A DNA stretch of 64,000 bases from Wuchereria bancrofti (taxonomy: Eukaryota > Nematoda > Chromadorea > Rhabditida > Onchocercidae): assembly GCA_005281725.1 (NCBI GenBank), contig SSBO01000009.1, positions 5,402,363 through 5,466,362 on the forward strand. The letters run 5' to 3'. This document shows, one piece after another, positions 12,522 through 26,500 of the stretch (position 1 is its first letter; every line of letters starts with the position of its first letter). The position numbers and the translations under genes are program-made. The notes under the pieces were generated by a model. That model searched no databases, was not told the DNA's origin, and was given only the letters and a program-made list of their open reading frames with translations.

Positions 12522-15500
12522 ATGTCCGAATATGAGAGCGATCCTGGCTGGCAATATTTACGTCAACAACAACAGCAGGTAGATTATCCAGGTTCACGGA
12601 AGATTAAATTTAATAGTAAATTTACAAGATGACATCGCCCTATGACGTCATTTCGTCATTATATATCTCAGATTTCAGTTATATTTCCAGTTTTTCTGAT
12701 TCACATATTACCGTGATTACTGTAAAATGCCGATTGATTTAACTGGGTGAGATCTGTGTTTCATTAAGACAAATCTGAAATGTCTGACAATACAATACAA
12801 TACTAGGTATGAATTAACCAAGCATAATTTTAGGTTCTGATAGCATCAAAAAAATTTGATTCTAAGAAGAATGTTTGGGTGCCAGATGAAGAAGAAGGTT
12901 TTATTGCTGCCGAGATTAAATCAACAAAAGACGATTTTGTTACTCTTATCACTTGTAAAGGAATTGAGGTTTGAAATTCATAAATTTAAAAATACCCAAA
13001 ATTGAAGAAAACAAATGAAATATAAGTTTTAAGAATATTCAATACTACGGCTTACTTTCTTAAATACACTCAGGCAAATGGATTCGTTCGTTTTTGAAAT
13101 TTGAATCTTTTTATAATGTCAAGTTTTGCCGTGCATGATCATCAAAGTGTAATTCTAATCAGTTGGCACCTATATACTGCTGAATGATTTTTTTTACTAC
13201 GACATAAATAAAAGATGAATAAGAAAGTAAGAAAGAGGTCAGATTCAATTTTTTAGATAAAAATTTATTTGCTTGTTTTTTGCGTACATCGAGCAATTCG
13301 CAAAATTCAGATTTGTATTTGTGAATTTCTATTCTCATTAAAGAGAAATGTTGTAGTGATATCGCATTTTCTTCTGAAAGCAAATTTCAGAAGACTTTGA
13401 AAAAAGATGAAACGCGAAAAATGAATCCACCAAAATATGAGAAAACGGAAGATATGGCGAATTTGACATTCTTGAGTGACGCATCTGTACTTCATAACTT
13501 ACGTGAACGATATCTCTCTATGATGATATATGTAAGTTGGTTTTGTGAATTATCATTTATTGGAATAATGTTGCGAATTTCACATCATATTAGTAATAAC
13601 TGTTTCAAATCTATGCCAGTATACAAAATGCATACAGAGTTTAAATTTAATATTATTCCTCAAGTTGCAAGCAGATTTAAATTTTTTTATTTAAATTTTT
13701 TGAGTGAGTGCATCAATGAATAGATGTATTTAGTTTGAAATGAATCGACTGATGAATGTTCAACGTTAAATGAATAACTGATTGGGTTAAAATAAGAATA
13801 TTTGCAAGCCTTCTAAGGCATAGTTTTTTGCGCTCTGTCGTTACGCTATCAGCAAAAGCGGATGGCGCTTTAAGTTTTATAGATGGTCTTGCTGTACGAA
13901 TTTAAGCTTTTGTTGCCTCCAGTTAAAGATTAAATATTTTTCCACATAACAATTATTCGCGCATTTTTCATGTTTGATAAATGTTGTTAAAAGTTAATGG
14001 TTCAAAAATCTGGAAGGGTTTTTGCTGCAACAATTAATTATTAGATGCAATTTCATACACTATTAATGAATAATTTCGTTTAAAGCAGCTCGGACAATGA
14101 CGAAAAGAATTGTCTGATGTAAAACGATTATTTTCGTGCAATCTATTTGCTTTAAACATTTCTTCTTCAACTTCGACTTTTTGCTAATGTAAGCTGAGCA
14201 AGGCGAAAAACTTCTTTAGTCTTTGCTCTTTTAAAGCAAATGATGATTTTGGCAGGTCAAGTACTCCAAACATGATGACTGTCTATTGAAAGAACAAAAT
14301 CGGAAAAAATGAGAGAAATAAATGCAAAATACGTAAAAGATAAGAAGTGGCTAATCACAAAATGAGATGAAATATATTTGTGTGCATAAAATTTAAATAT
14401 AGACATTACCAATCAACCAATATGAGTGATATTTATTTGTTTAATTAGATGTTTCTTCTGGTACTATTGCTAATGTTTTTCTTTGGTTGTTTGCGTTGTA
14501 AAATATTTGCAATACCAACTTCAATTTTGAAGTTTTTCATAGAATTTGTACATAAAAGAAAGAACAGAGGAGAGAGAGAAAGAAAAGTGAGATTCCTAAA
14601 TACGAACCACTCAAATTCTAACAAGTATTTGCTAATAATTCATTTTGACGTTTAAGTAAATCCTGTTTTTTGGCGATGGATGAGCAATGCAATGGAATCG
14701 TAGTAAAGCAATTGCAAAACGAAATAAAAACTTGCATGTTCGAAAGTTCTAAAAAAATTTTAGAATGATTAAAAAAACTGCCGGGTCTAGCGAGAAATTG
14801 AATAAAAGAGATAGTACAATTATAGCTTTGTATTAAAGATTGCTTAAGTTCTCAATGTAGTTACAAAATAGCAAACGTTAGTCTGTCAAAAAAAAAAAAA
14901 AAATAACCTTAAAAATTAGCACTAATAAGCATTGCATTAGAAAATAAATGAAAAAGTGTAATTAAGAGGAACCTTTAGTTGAAATGCTAAAGCCTTAAAA
15001 TTGCAAAATTTAACATGAAATTTAGAAAACATTAAAAACTCTTAAAAAAAATCACTAATAATATAAAAATTTAATTCTGATAAAAATTTTCAGAATTATT
15101 TGTCTAAACTTTTCAGACCTATTCAGGCCTATTCTGTGTGGTCATTAACCCTTACAAACGTTTGCCAATCTATACTGAAAATATTTGCGAAATGTACATT
15201 GGAAAACGGCGCACTGAAATGCCGCCCCATTTATTTGCTGTTTCTGACGAAGCTTATAGAAATATGATTGACGGTAATTTTCAAATTCTTTGTAAGTTTG
15301 AAAACAATAGTTAGGTTGGTGAAGCGTAAAACATTAATAAGAGACAGAAATCTTTTCCAAAGTTTCTCGAGCAAAAACTATTTCAACAATTATTTTTCCA
15401 TGACTGGGTGGTTTAAAAAATGTCTATCATCAATTGTTCTAGTGATTTTTACGAAGAAAATCTGCGGTGATCACAAAACTGAAATGGCTTCTTCGGTAGC

Positions 15501-18500
15501 AAGTTTAGAAGTCTTAATTACAATAGCATCATACGATTGAATATCCATCAGTCACCTTTAAAATTAAAAAATTTATAGACCACAGAAATCAGTCAATGTT
15601 AATCACCGGTGAATCAGGAGCAGGAAAAACAGAAAATACAAAAAAAGTTATAGCCTATCTTGCAATCGTTGGTGCACCACATTTATCTAAGCATGTTTTG
15701 TTTCAAAATTAAAATCAATTTTTACCGGTCATTTGCTTCATTTGTTTATTTCATTAACAAAAACAGCTTTTCCCAATCTCAAACGCATTTAACAGTATTA
15801 TCTTATTTATTGGTGAAAATTAGAACAGTTGATAATAGCAAGACGTACGTAAACATTTAACAATTTTAATTATTAATGTTCTCAAAGTGTGTCAGTTAAG
15901 TTGTGGTCAATAGTAACTTTTCCGTTTGCGTAACAAAATTGAAATTTGAAGTACGTAGTTAGTAACAATCATTTGCTATCATTTGTTATTATTAATCACT
16001 ATATTAGTATTTCAAATAACCAATCCAAACCGAATAGAGGAATGTTGGCATTTTGGAATTGAACTTCATAACTATTTTAGCAAATCGGAGAAGAATGAGA
16101 GGGAAAAAGCTTCTTCTATTGAAGATCAAATTGTGCGCACTAATCCGGTACTTGAAGCATTCGGAAATGCGAAAACTGTGCGGAACAATAATTCATCTCG
16201 TTTTGGAAAGTTCATTCGAATTCATTTCAATGCTGGCGGAAGGCTTGCTGGGGCTGATATAGAGCATTGTAATCAGTTCATATTCTATTGTAAAATATCA
16301 CAGTATAACAATTCTGCAAAATTTAAACATTTCATAAAAATTGTATTGGAAATAAATAATTCATTTCGAAAATATTACTGTTAAAAAATATTACTTTCGT
16401 TGTCTATTCCACTTTAAATTTATTTGTTATGAAATCAATTTTATACAAAAAGAATCAAAAATTTTGGCATAAATTTACATGCTAAACAATTCAGGTTGGT
16501 CATTTGAATACATTCAGTATCATACTTCTCACAGAATTTTTCCTTTCATCGAAAGGATCGTATTTATTTCTTTATTTCTGTAAATATATTCTCAAAGTTT
16601 TAATATTTTTCTTAAATTGCAGATCTATTGGAAAAATCTCGAGTCATCAAACAAGCCCCGGGAGAACGATGTTATCATATTTTCTATCAGATTATGTCTG
16701 GTCAAATTGCAGGATTAAAAGGTGAAAAGAGTTTTAGTTCAATTTTTTCCATCAAATCTGCAAGAATTCATAATCGATGCAGCATTTGTATTCATTCTAA
16801 AAAATTTTTTTATAATTGAGTTTATTAGAGGACAAATTTCCAACAAATTGGCCGAATAGTTGAAGACTTTCACTTTGGTTGCAGAAAAGTTGTTTCTAAC
16901 ACGTGAAATAAGGGACTATCATTTAATTTCTCAAGCTGAGGTAACTATCGATGATGTGAATGATAAGGAAGAAATGCGGATAACTGATGTAATTGATTTA
17001 ATTCATTATATAATTTCCAATATATTTTCTATCTAATTTTAAGTGCTAATTTAACAAGAATTGGATAATTTTCAAGATTATTCAAGATTTTTATTTTTTT
17101 ACACATAGATTACTTGACTTATCGAATTAATGAGTTCTATTAGAAGTGACTCCTACCTGTTTTCACAGGAATCATTCGATATCATGCATTTTACTGAACA
17201 AGAAAAACAAGATTTATTTGCTTTGGTGGCGGGAATTATACATATGAGTGAAATAAAATTCAAACAGCGGCAAAGGGAAGAACAAGCGGAATGTGAAGAT
17301 CATCAAGGTGACTGAATCTAATGAAACGATTTAAAGTTTTAGGGATTTAATCAAATTTCTACTTTCTGTTTATTTATTGTAATCCTTCCATTAACAGATT
17401 GCAATGCAATATAGGACTCTTTTTGTTTGCAGAGTTTTTAAAAATAAATAGTTCAGGAAGGGTAGGAAAACTTTGATAAATTAATGACTTAACCAGTGAT
17501 GAATGATAAATAGTATATTGTAGAGGGTGATTTGGCTTGCAAATTATGGATGGTTAACACGAACAATTTCATATCTTCATTATTAAAACCTCGTGTTAAA
17601 GTTGGACTTGAATGGGTGAGCAAGGGACAAAATCTTGAACAGGTCACATCTTTCGCAGTTCTTTACACTAATTATAATAAATCAAATAAATCTTAACTCC
17701 TGTTTATTTTCTAATGAAAATGAATTTTAGGTGAACTGGGCAGTAGGAGCATTAGCAAAAGCAATATATGCTCGAATGTTCGCTTGGCTAATTAAAAGAT
17801 GTAATAAAACGTTAGACGCGCAAGACCGCAGTCGTGATTACTTTATTGGAGTGCTCGATATTGCCGGATTCGAAATTTTTGATGTAAGGAAGCACTAGAA
17901 ATTTAATATTCTAATTAGCAATCTTTTTCAAACATTTGTTAAATGCTTGAATTACTTATTATCATACCAGATTTTAGGGAAGAGGATTGTTAAAAAAGTG
18001 TAACTTCTTTTCAGTTTAACTCATTTGAGCAATTATGGATTAATTTTGTAAATGAGAAGTTACAACAATTCTTCAATCATCACATGTTCGTTCTGGAACA
18101 GCAAGAATATCAGCGTGAAGGAATTCGGTGGGAATTTATCGATTTCGGTTTAGACCTTCAACCATGCATCGAACTCATCGAAAAGGTATGAAATATTCAC
18201 CAAATTATTATCCACTGAATCACTGAATCATTCCTATTCAGACTAACAGTTTGTATTTCTACTTCTACCACTTGTCAACTTCAAACCAAACTATTCTATT
18301 TATAAACAAACTTCATATTTCTTCCAATTGTGATTTTTCTTTAGAAAATTATGACCTTCAGTTATTAATATTATTTGATTTTGAATAACTCATTTCAAGC
18401 CACTTGGTATCATTTCAATGTTGGATGAAGAGTGTATTGTACCAAAGGCATCTGATTTTACCTTGGCTCAAAAAGTTAATGATCAACATCTCGGAAAGCA

Positions 18501-20511
18501 TCCGAATTTTCAGAAGCCTAAACCACCGAAAGGAAAACAGGCTTGTGATTGACTAAAAGATAGAAAATAACATGTAAATCATGGACTTTCAGTTTTCTGA
18601 AAATCTTCAAAAACTTCCAATTTCAAAAAAAAGAAAAAAAATCTCATTCGTAGTCATGAAAAACTGATAAAAAATATGTAATCAATTCGAATCATAAAAA
18701 TCAGAATTTGCTAGTCATCCTCGTTATTTTACAAACCAGACTAAATAATATCCCAGTAATTAATATTTTCAGGCTAATGCTCATTTGGCCATAGTACATT
18801 ATGCAGGTACGGTACGTTATAATGTAACGGACTGGCTAGAGAAAAACAAGGATCCGCTTAATGACACAGTGGTTGGCGTTTTGAAGGCAAATGCTGGAAT
18901 GGTTTTGATGACACAAATCTGGGAAGACTACAAAACACAAGAGGATACGACTAATTTGGGTAGCGTATTTTGATCGCTTAAATTTCTTGTTGATATTTGA
19001 CGAAAACTGAATGTTAGAATAAATTTTGGAAATTTTTTGAATAGCAAAATTTGTTCCATTTTATTGACCCTACCACTTTTAGTTGGAAGTGTCAAAAGTA
19101 GTAAAGTCGATGTTTTCTGAAACTGATCCTTGTTGGTTTAATGTGTATCGTATAGTTTTAGTCAAATTTCGCGTGAGGTTGCAATTTTGTATACTTCTCT
19201 AAAAGCTCAAAGAACAATACAATACAGTTTAATCTCAAAATTCCCGAAAGTTGTAGCAAAAGAAGGCAAAACGAGCAGAAAGAAAGGCAAATCAGCTTCA
19301 TTTATGACAGTTTCAATGATGTATCGAGAATCGTTGAACAATCTGATGACTATGCTTTATAAAACTTATCCACATTTCATCCGTTGCATCATACCAAACG
19401 AGAAGAAGCAGTCAGGTACTCCCATAGTTATCAAATTCAAAACATTTCTATATTTATGTCCTACGCAGAGCCTTTGTTTTTCTCTCTTTTTGGATGTTTT
19501 GAATTTGTTACAGGTGTAATTGAAGCTTCACTAGTGCTCAATCAACTTATTTGTAATGGAGTACTTGAGGGTATCCGAATCTGCCGTAAAGGTTTTCCAA
19601 ATCGCACCTTACACGCTAAATTTAAACAAAGGTGTTAAAAATTTCAAGTTTTGTTTTCTAAACGTAATGTGTAAACATGATAAGCATCCATCACTCGGAT
19701 TATTCTTTTACCAGGAAGGTGATCAAATATTAATTCATAACGATTAGTTCTATAAAAAGTTTTTTATAGGAGTAAGTTTATTTAGGCAAATAAATGCTTA
19801 GTTCATTTTTGCATAATTATTTAATATTTGTTGAGTTTTACAATGTGAATTAAAATTAGGTATGCTATCTTGGCCACTGAAGATGCATCTTCTGAAATTG
19901 ATCTCAAGCAATGTGTTGTGAAAGTGTGTGCAACACTAGAAAAAGTTGGGACTTTGAAACCTGAAGATTACTGCATTGGAAATACTAAGGTTTTTTATGA
20001 AATTCGTTTCGAAAATAAAAACATCAAGAATATCATCAAAACTAACTTTCGAAAAAACATCAAAAAAATACCGAAAAATATCACTAAAGGACAAGAAATT
20101 TTAATTAGCAATAAAATTCACATAGCAAAACTCAAGATTTTCTTTCATTTATCATTTATAGGTATTTTTTAAAGCTGGCATTTTTGCTCAACTTGAAAAG
20201 CTTCGAGATGAAGCTTTATCAATTATAATAACCAAATTTCAAAATGCATGCAGATACTATCAAGTTCAGTGTGATCTTCGCTGCAGAATGCAGAAGAAGT
20301 GAGTTTTTTTTCCACACTGCTATTTAAAATATGATTTAATCAGTTTCAGCAAATTTAAATTCTGATTTAAAATTATAACTTGCTGTCGTTGCCGTTTAGA
20401 GCTGGTGCCTTGTTATTGCAAAGCAATATTCGCGCATGGTGCACATTGCGCAACTGGAATTGGTTCAAACTGTACGGTCGTGTCAAACTGTTAATTAAAG
20501 GAAGCAAAAAA
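12522..20511 (+). other. myosin motor and neck exons
   Basis: Exons: 12522-12578, 12834-12968, 13391-13531, 15117-15273, 15579-about 15671, 16081-16268 (start uncertain), 16623-16721, 16885-16988, 17169-17307, 17524-17642, 17731-17883, 18015-18185, 18400-18540, 18773-18959, about 19257-19415, 19514-19631, 19860-19989, 20162-20298, 20400-20511. The ATP-binding P-loop GESGAGKT is at about residues 174-181. Switch I ([15 protein letters not shown]) is in the 16081 exon and switch II (DIAGFE) in 17731. The relay helix ([19 protein letters not shown]) is in 18015. The actin-binding loop 2 ([11 protein letters not shown]) is in 19257. The SH helices ([20 protein letters not shown]) are in 19514. 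The neck follows with [17 protein letters not shown] in 20400. No active-site residue looks altered. The family TREQ before VL near the start is here a run of five glutamines. Confidence 0.93.
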
Positions 20512-23500
20512 GTAAGAGACATTATCAAAAAGTATTAGTTTACTCAGCAATGAATTAAATAGCATTCCATGTTATTTCAATAAATTTTGTGTTACGACGT
20601 GTTAGTCACTATATCTATGACACTTATCATTTGGTTCAGTCATCAGCTCAGTCATCACTCATCTGCTTCTGCTAAAATTAAAATTTAGTTTTAATGTGCA
20701 TATATATATGACACTTATCATTGAGAGCTTTAACGTGTTCAAGAAGAAAATGAGCATTTTATTGAATTTGTCCAATATTTAATAAGTTTTACTGGTAGAA
20801 GCATGCTTTATGGCTTATGAAAAGTTCATTTTAAGAAATGAAAATTTTTAAGGAAAGTATTTCAGGATGAAGAATTTGAAGCATTGCAAAGAAAAGTAAA
20901 AGAATTAGAAGAGAATTTTAATCACGAAAAACAATTGCGTAAAGACAAAGAATCAGAAGTGGTCAAGTTGGTAACCGAAAAACAGCAACTTTTCCTTCAG
21001 CTTGAACAGGAGAAAGATATAAGTGCAGAAGGAGAAGAGAAAGTTGCCAAACTCTTGGCTCAGAAAATTGATGCTGAGAAACAGGCAAGAATATTTTTTT
21101 CTAAACCAAGATTGTTAGCTTCGGTATGAAAGTTGACAGAAGCCTCAGCACTCACAAATTTTAAATAGAAATTTAAAAATAAGTGTCGTTTATCTCGTTA
21201 TCTCAGAAATAAAGGCTAATTAATGATAGTAGAATTGTGCTTACTTTTAATTTTACAGTTTGCCTATGTAAAGGAACAGCTTGCTGAACAGGAAGATAGA
21301 AATGCAATTTTATCAAAAGTGAAAAGTAAAATAGAGCATGACAATGAAGCTCTGAAACGTGAAGTTGCTGAGCTAGAAGCGACTTGCAAAAAGCTTGATC
21401 AGGACAAGCAAGTTAAGGACCATCAACTCCGATCCTTGCAGGTTCACATTTTTAGCATTTTTCTTCCTAGATGCCAATTCTTCTCTTTAAGATCAAGTGA
21501 ACTGTCCTTAAGTCGACAGAAATGAAGTTAAAGAGTCAGAAGTGGTTGTGTAAAATTCAAGCAGCTTTCATATTCTATGTTGTGTTTGTTTTGGATTCAA
21601 TGTTGTGCTTGTTTTGAGGATGAAATAAAATCACAGGATGAAATAATTGCAAAAACTAGCAAAGAAAAAAAAAACCAAGAAGAGGTTTGCCATTAAAGAA
21701 TTCTTCTTTAAGATTAATTAAAACTTTGTAAGTTTTCTTTTTTAAATTTTCTGAATTCGAAATTAGTGCAGTAATTAATACAACATTTAATATAAACATC
21801 CTTGATAATTTTTAAGTAGATATTTCGGTTAAGTAACGTAACAAATATGCCAAATGAGGTCTTATCATTATCAAATGGCCGATTATGGTTCACTTTGCTA
21901 CAGATAAGTCGTAAACTTCTGGAAGAAATTCAAGTTGGGGAGGACAAACTGAATCATCTGAACAAAGTACGGAATAAATTAGAGCAAACAATTGATGAGA
22001 TCGAAGACAGTTTGGAGCGAGAACGACGAGTACGTCAAGACGTTGAGAAATCAAAGCGTAAAGCTGAAGGGGAATTAAAAATTGCGCAGGAAAACGTCGA
22101 AGAATTCATAAAACAAAAGCACGAAATGGAAAATGCACTGAAAAAGTAAATAGTTTGTGATCAGTGCTTTTTGAGTGTTAAGCCTGTATAAAGGTTAATT
22201 TTCTCTTGTACTAGTCATGTTAATAATGAAAAGAATGAAGTGCCTTGGACCATAACTTCGATATTTTGGGAAGGTAAAGTTCGTACAAATAAGATAGCTT
22301 TGAGTGCAAAAGAAGAACTTAATTTTACGGAAAACTTTTAGAACTGATAAACTTTAATGGAAAGATTTCCTATGAAGTAATTTTGAAGGAAAGACACTGA
22401 AATAGCTTCAATGTTGAATCGTATAGATGATGAACAATCATCGGTAAGTAAAATACAGCGTCAATTAAAGGAACAAATAGCTCGTTATCACGAACTTGAA
22501 GAAGAGCTTCAAACAGAGCGACAAGCAAAACTAAAGGTTAAACACTGGCTTTTTTCCAAAATTCTAAAATGGTCTGAGAAAACTTAATTCAATAACTGAA
22601 TTGGTTTTTACGGAGATCGGTTATTTGTATCATAGAAAATATCATAACTTTGTTGTTTTTTAATGCAACAGCGTATAATTATCATCCAAAAATTACTTAA
22701 CTCTAAAATTCTTCGACTTAAATGTTAGTCTTTGTTATTAAAATGTCAAAGCGATGTAGAAATGTGCATTATAATAATCATAAAGCATTCATTTTATAAT
22801 TCTTTTACTTTTATCAACCAATATTTTCCAAAAAATTCTCACTTTTTTGACTTTGGATTAAATGTTTTAACATGAAAATACTGAAAGATCGAGAGAAGTC
22901 GCAGTGAAATGCAAAAGGAACTTGAAGAGCTAAGTGATCGTCTTGATGAAGCGGGTGGTGCAACACAAGCACAAATTGAATTGAATAAGAAACGCGAAGC
23001 AGAATTAGCAAAGCTCCGTCGAGATCTGGTTAGAAAATGCTTCTATTTCATGAAGTCTTTCAGATTTTTATCTTTTGGATTTTCATTTTCCTAAAAAAAT
23101 CAAATTTTTTCTGTAACCAGATATTTTTTATGAGCAAATGTGTTGCAAAATGCATGATTGGAAGCTCGTTTTAACTAGAAATACTAGAATTTGTCCGATG
23201 TGGGTAATTGATTTCAAATAGCGCCACTACTGCTTTTGTATTAAATATAACAAACGAATGAATAACTGCATAATTTACAGGAAGAAGTATCGTTGAACGC
23301 TGAAATAGCTGTTGCTAATTTACGTAAAAAACACAACGATGCAATGGTGGAACTTTCCGGGGAACTGGATTCTGCCCAGAAGGAGCGAATCAGGTTATCT
23401 TTATCATCCAGGCAGGATATGAATGCCTTGTCAAGTGTATTCAGAAGTTTTCGGAATGAAAAAAAAAAATTTTTTTTGGTAAACTTGCAAATTTAGAACC

Positions 23501-26500
23501 GAAATTTAGGATGGAAAAAGAAAAAGGCTCTCTACAACGAGAAATTGATACTTTACGGAATCAATGCGACATAGAAGCTAAACAACGCCAAAATGTGGAC
23601 AGATTTGCTAAGCAGGTTTAAATCGAAATAAAATTTTAGTAATTCTGGTCAGATTTTTTTTTGCATTTTAATTATTAAGAAATCTGTAATTTAAGTTTCA
23701 AAATTTAGTTGGAAGCACAACTAGCAGATACTCAACTGAAAGTCGATGAACAAGTACGAAATCTGCAAGAATCTATCGCAACCAAAAATAAGTTGCAGAC
23801 TGAAGTCAGCGATACGACCAAGTAATAATATCGAGAGCTTTCACTTAATTGTTTGCTAAAAATACTTTTCTTCAGCACATAACTTAGTTAAAAAAAAGCA
23901 AAACGTACTGCGTAAAAGGAAGATTTGAATGATAGAAAATTGCGGAAGAGATGTGATGACTTCATACTGTTTTGAAAGCGATTGAGATATTTCGATATAG
24001 AAGGCATTTTTAGGCAACTGGAAGATTGTGAGAGTCAGATAGCATTTCTCAATCGTACTAAGCAACAATTAACTGCACAGTTAGAAGAAGTGAAACGACA
24101 ATTGGAGCAGGAATCTCATGAAAAGCATTCACTTAATACACAGGTATAATGAATTCTGTCTAATGAATCTAAGCTAAAATATAGACAGACTTCTTAAGTG
24201 GGGTCAAACTGGCATTTGAAAAAAGTGAAAACTTGAAATTTAGCTCTCAAGCTTACAACTGGAATGCCAGCAACTTCGTGATGCGATGGACGAAGAATTG
24301 GATAGCAAAACAGAGCTTCAAAGGCTAGTCTCAAAGGCCAATTCTGAAGTACAACAATGGAGAGCTCGATATGAGGGTGAAGGAATGAGTCGATCCGAAG
24401 AACTGGAAGAAGCTAGGTAATTTGCATACTTTTCTTATTCCGTTATATCTAAATCAATGACAGGTCAGTGACTGTTAGATCAGTGATATTTCATTGATCA
24501 ACACTGTTGCATTACTTCGTTTAGTAAAAATTGAATATTTTGAGGCGGAAATTGCAAGCGAAAGTGCAGGAAATGCAAGAAACACTAGATGCAGCAAATA
24601 GTCGCATTAATTCACTCGAAAAAACTCGTCTGCGACTGGTTCACGAACTTGAGGATGCGCAGATAGACGTCGACAAAGTAACTTCTTTTTGTCACACTTT
24701 GCTCTTTCATCAATTAAAAGACTTCAGAAATTTTTGAACATTTTTTTAAAAGGAATTTGTTATATTAGTTTTAAACCATCGTAACTTGACACTAAATGAT
24801 TGTTACAGCATTGTCATATTTACATGCATGAAAATTTTTTGTCAGAATTTCACTGCATCTTGTAAAACCATTTCACAAGTCTGATATAATTAGTGGCCAA
24901 GTACTGCAATATGTTTCATGTACTCAGTACAAATACTGATTTCAGGCCAATGGTTTTGCAAATTCTTTGGATAAGAAACAAAAGGTGTTCGACAAAACGG
25001 TTGAAGAGTGGAAACGAAAATGTGATCTGCTAACACAAGAACTAGAAGCAAGCCAAAGGGAAATGCGAGGTGCAACCACCGAAGCATTTAGACTTCGCAG
25101 TACTGTAGAGGAAACAGCAGAGCAGGTGCTTTTCTTGCATTTGTTATCAACTTCGGAAATATTAATTAATTGTTTTCAAATTGATATTATCATAATATTT
25201 TATTGGGGGAGAGCCACGAAAAAACCCACTAAGGTCAAATGTGCAGTACTTGGCCACTAATTGATCCCAGACATTTATAGTTGCTAAGTAACATCACAAT
25301 TTCAATTTATTTCTAACTTTTTTGCATTTATGAAACATAATGAGTTTAGGTAGAAGCACTGCGGCGAGAGAACAAAGTGTTAACGGAGGAATTGAAAGAT
25401 ATTACTGATCAGCTTGGCGAAGGAGGAAAAAGCTTACATGAACTGCAGAAACAGAAAAGAAAACTGGAAGTGGAAAAGAATGAACTTCAGGTCTCTTAAC
25501 AAAAATTATGGAATTATAAGTGAAAATTACAACTGCAAATATTTTTTTTTTTTAAATGATTCTCTCTGAGGAATCATAGCTCGACTACTAAGAAAAGATT
25601 TTCAATGAAAGATTAAATTGTCAACAAAATATTCAGCAAGCATTGGATGATGCTGAAAGTGCGTTGGAAATCGAAGAGAATAAAGTTTTACGAGCACAAA
25701 TTGAAATTTCACAAATCCGATCGGAAATTGAAAAACGTGTAACCGAGAAAGAGGAAGAATTTCAAAATACGCGAAACAATCATCAGCGAACTTTGGAAAG
25801 CATGCAGGTTCTTCATTCTCAACCATTCTTTGTTTTGTTTTTCTTTTTTTTTGAAAATAAATTCTTCATAATATTCTGGGAAATCAGAATTAATTACTCT
25901 ACTTTACTGAACAAGTGATATCAACTCATCTCATTCAAATAGTTTTGTTTCTATGAATTATGCATTTTTGTCGTTTCTCGAGCTTCTATTTTTTTTTTTT
26001 TTTTCTAAAATGTTTAAAATCAGGAAAATCAATTTTTATAATACGTCACTATCTGAGTTTTTTCGTGCTCAAACGGTTTCATATTTAGGCTTCCCTGGAA
26101 GCAGAGACAAGAGGCAGAGCTGATTTACTTCGGATGAAAAAGAAGTTGGAATCAGATATTAGTGTTAGTTTTGTGCTTATCACTTCAACACTGGGATTGT
26201 AAAAGGAATTTCATTTTTATATTAAAAGTGAATCATGGATGTTTTTTAGGAACTAGAAGTAGCACTGGATCATGCTAATCGTACCAATGTCGATGCCCAA
26301 AAAACCATTAAGCGTTACCAGGATAACGTACGTGAGTTGCAGGTAATAAATTTATTTTATAACCGGAAAATACGAAAGGAAATTTTCCATTGCATAGTAC
26401 AGTTATTTCCAATTTTCTCCATATCTCCTCGATTGATACCCTGAAAACTACTGCAGATTTTGCATGAGTCTATAGAAAGGCCGATTTTTTGCTAGAAGTA

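Noticed and set aside
21085..21129. Read-through of the myosin exon past 21084 as coding
   Set aside because: It adds residues with FFSKP into the coiled coil and changes the family length; a GC donor at 21085 fits exactly.
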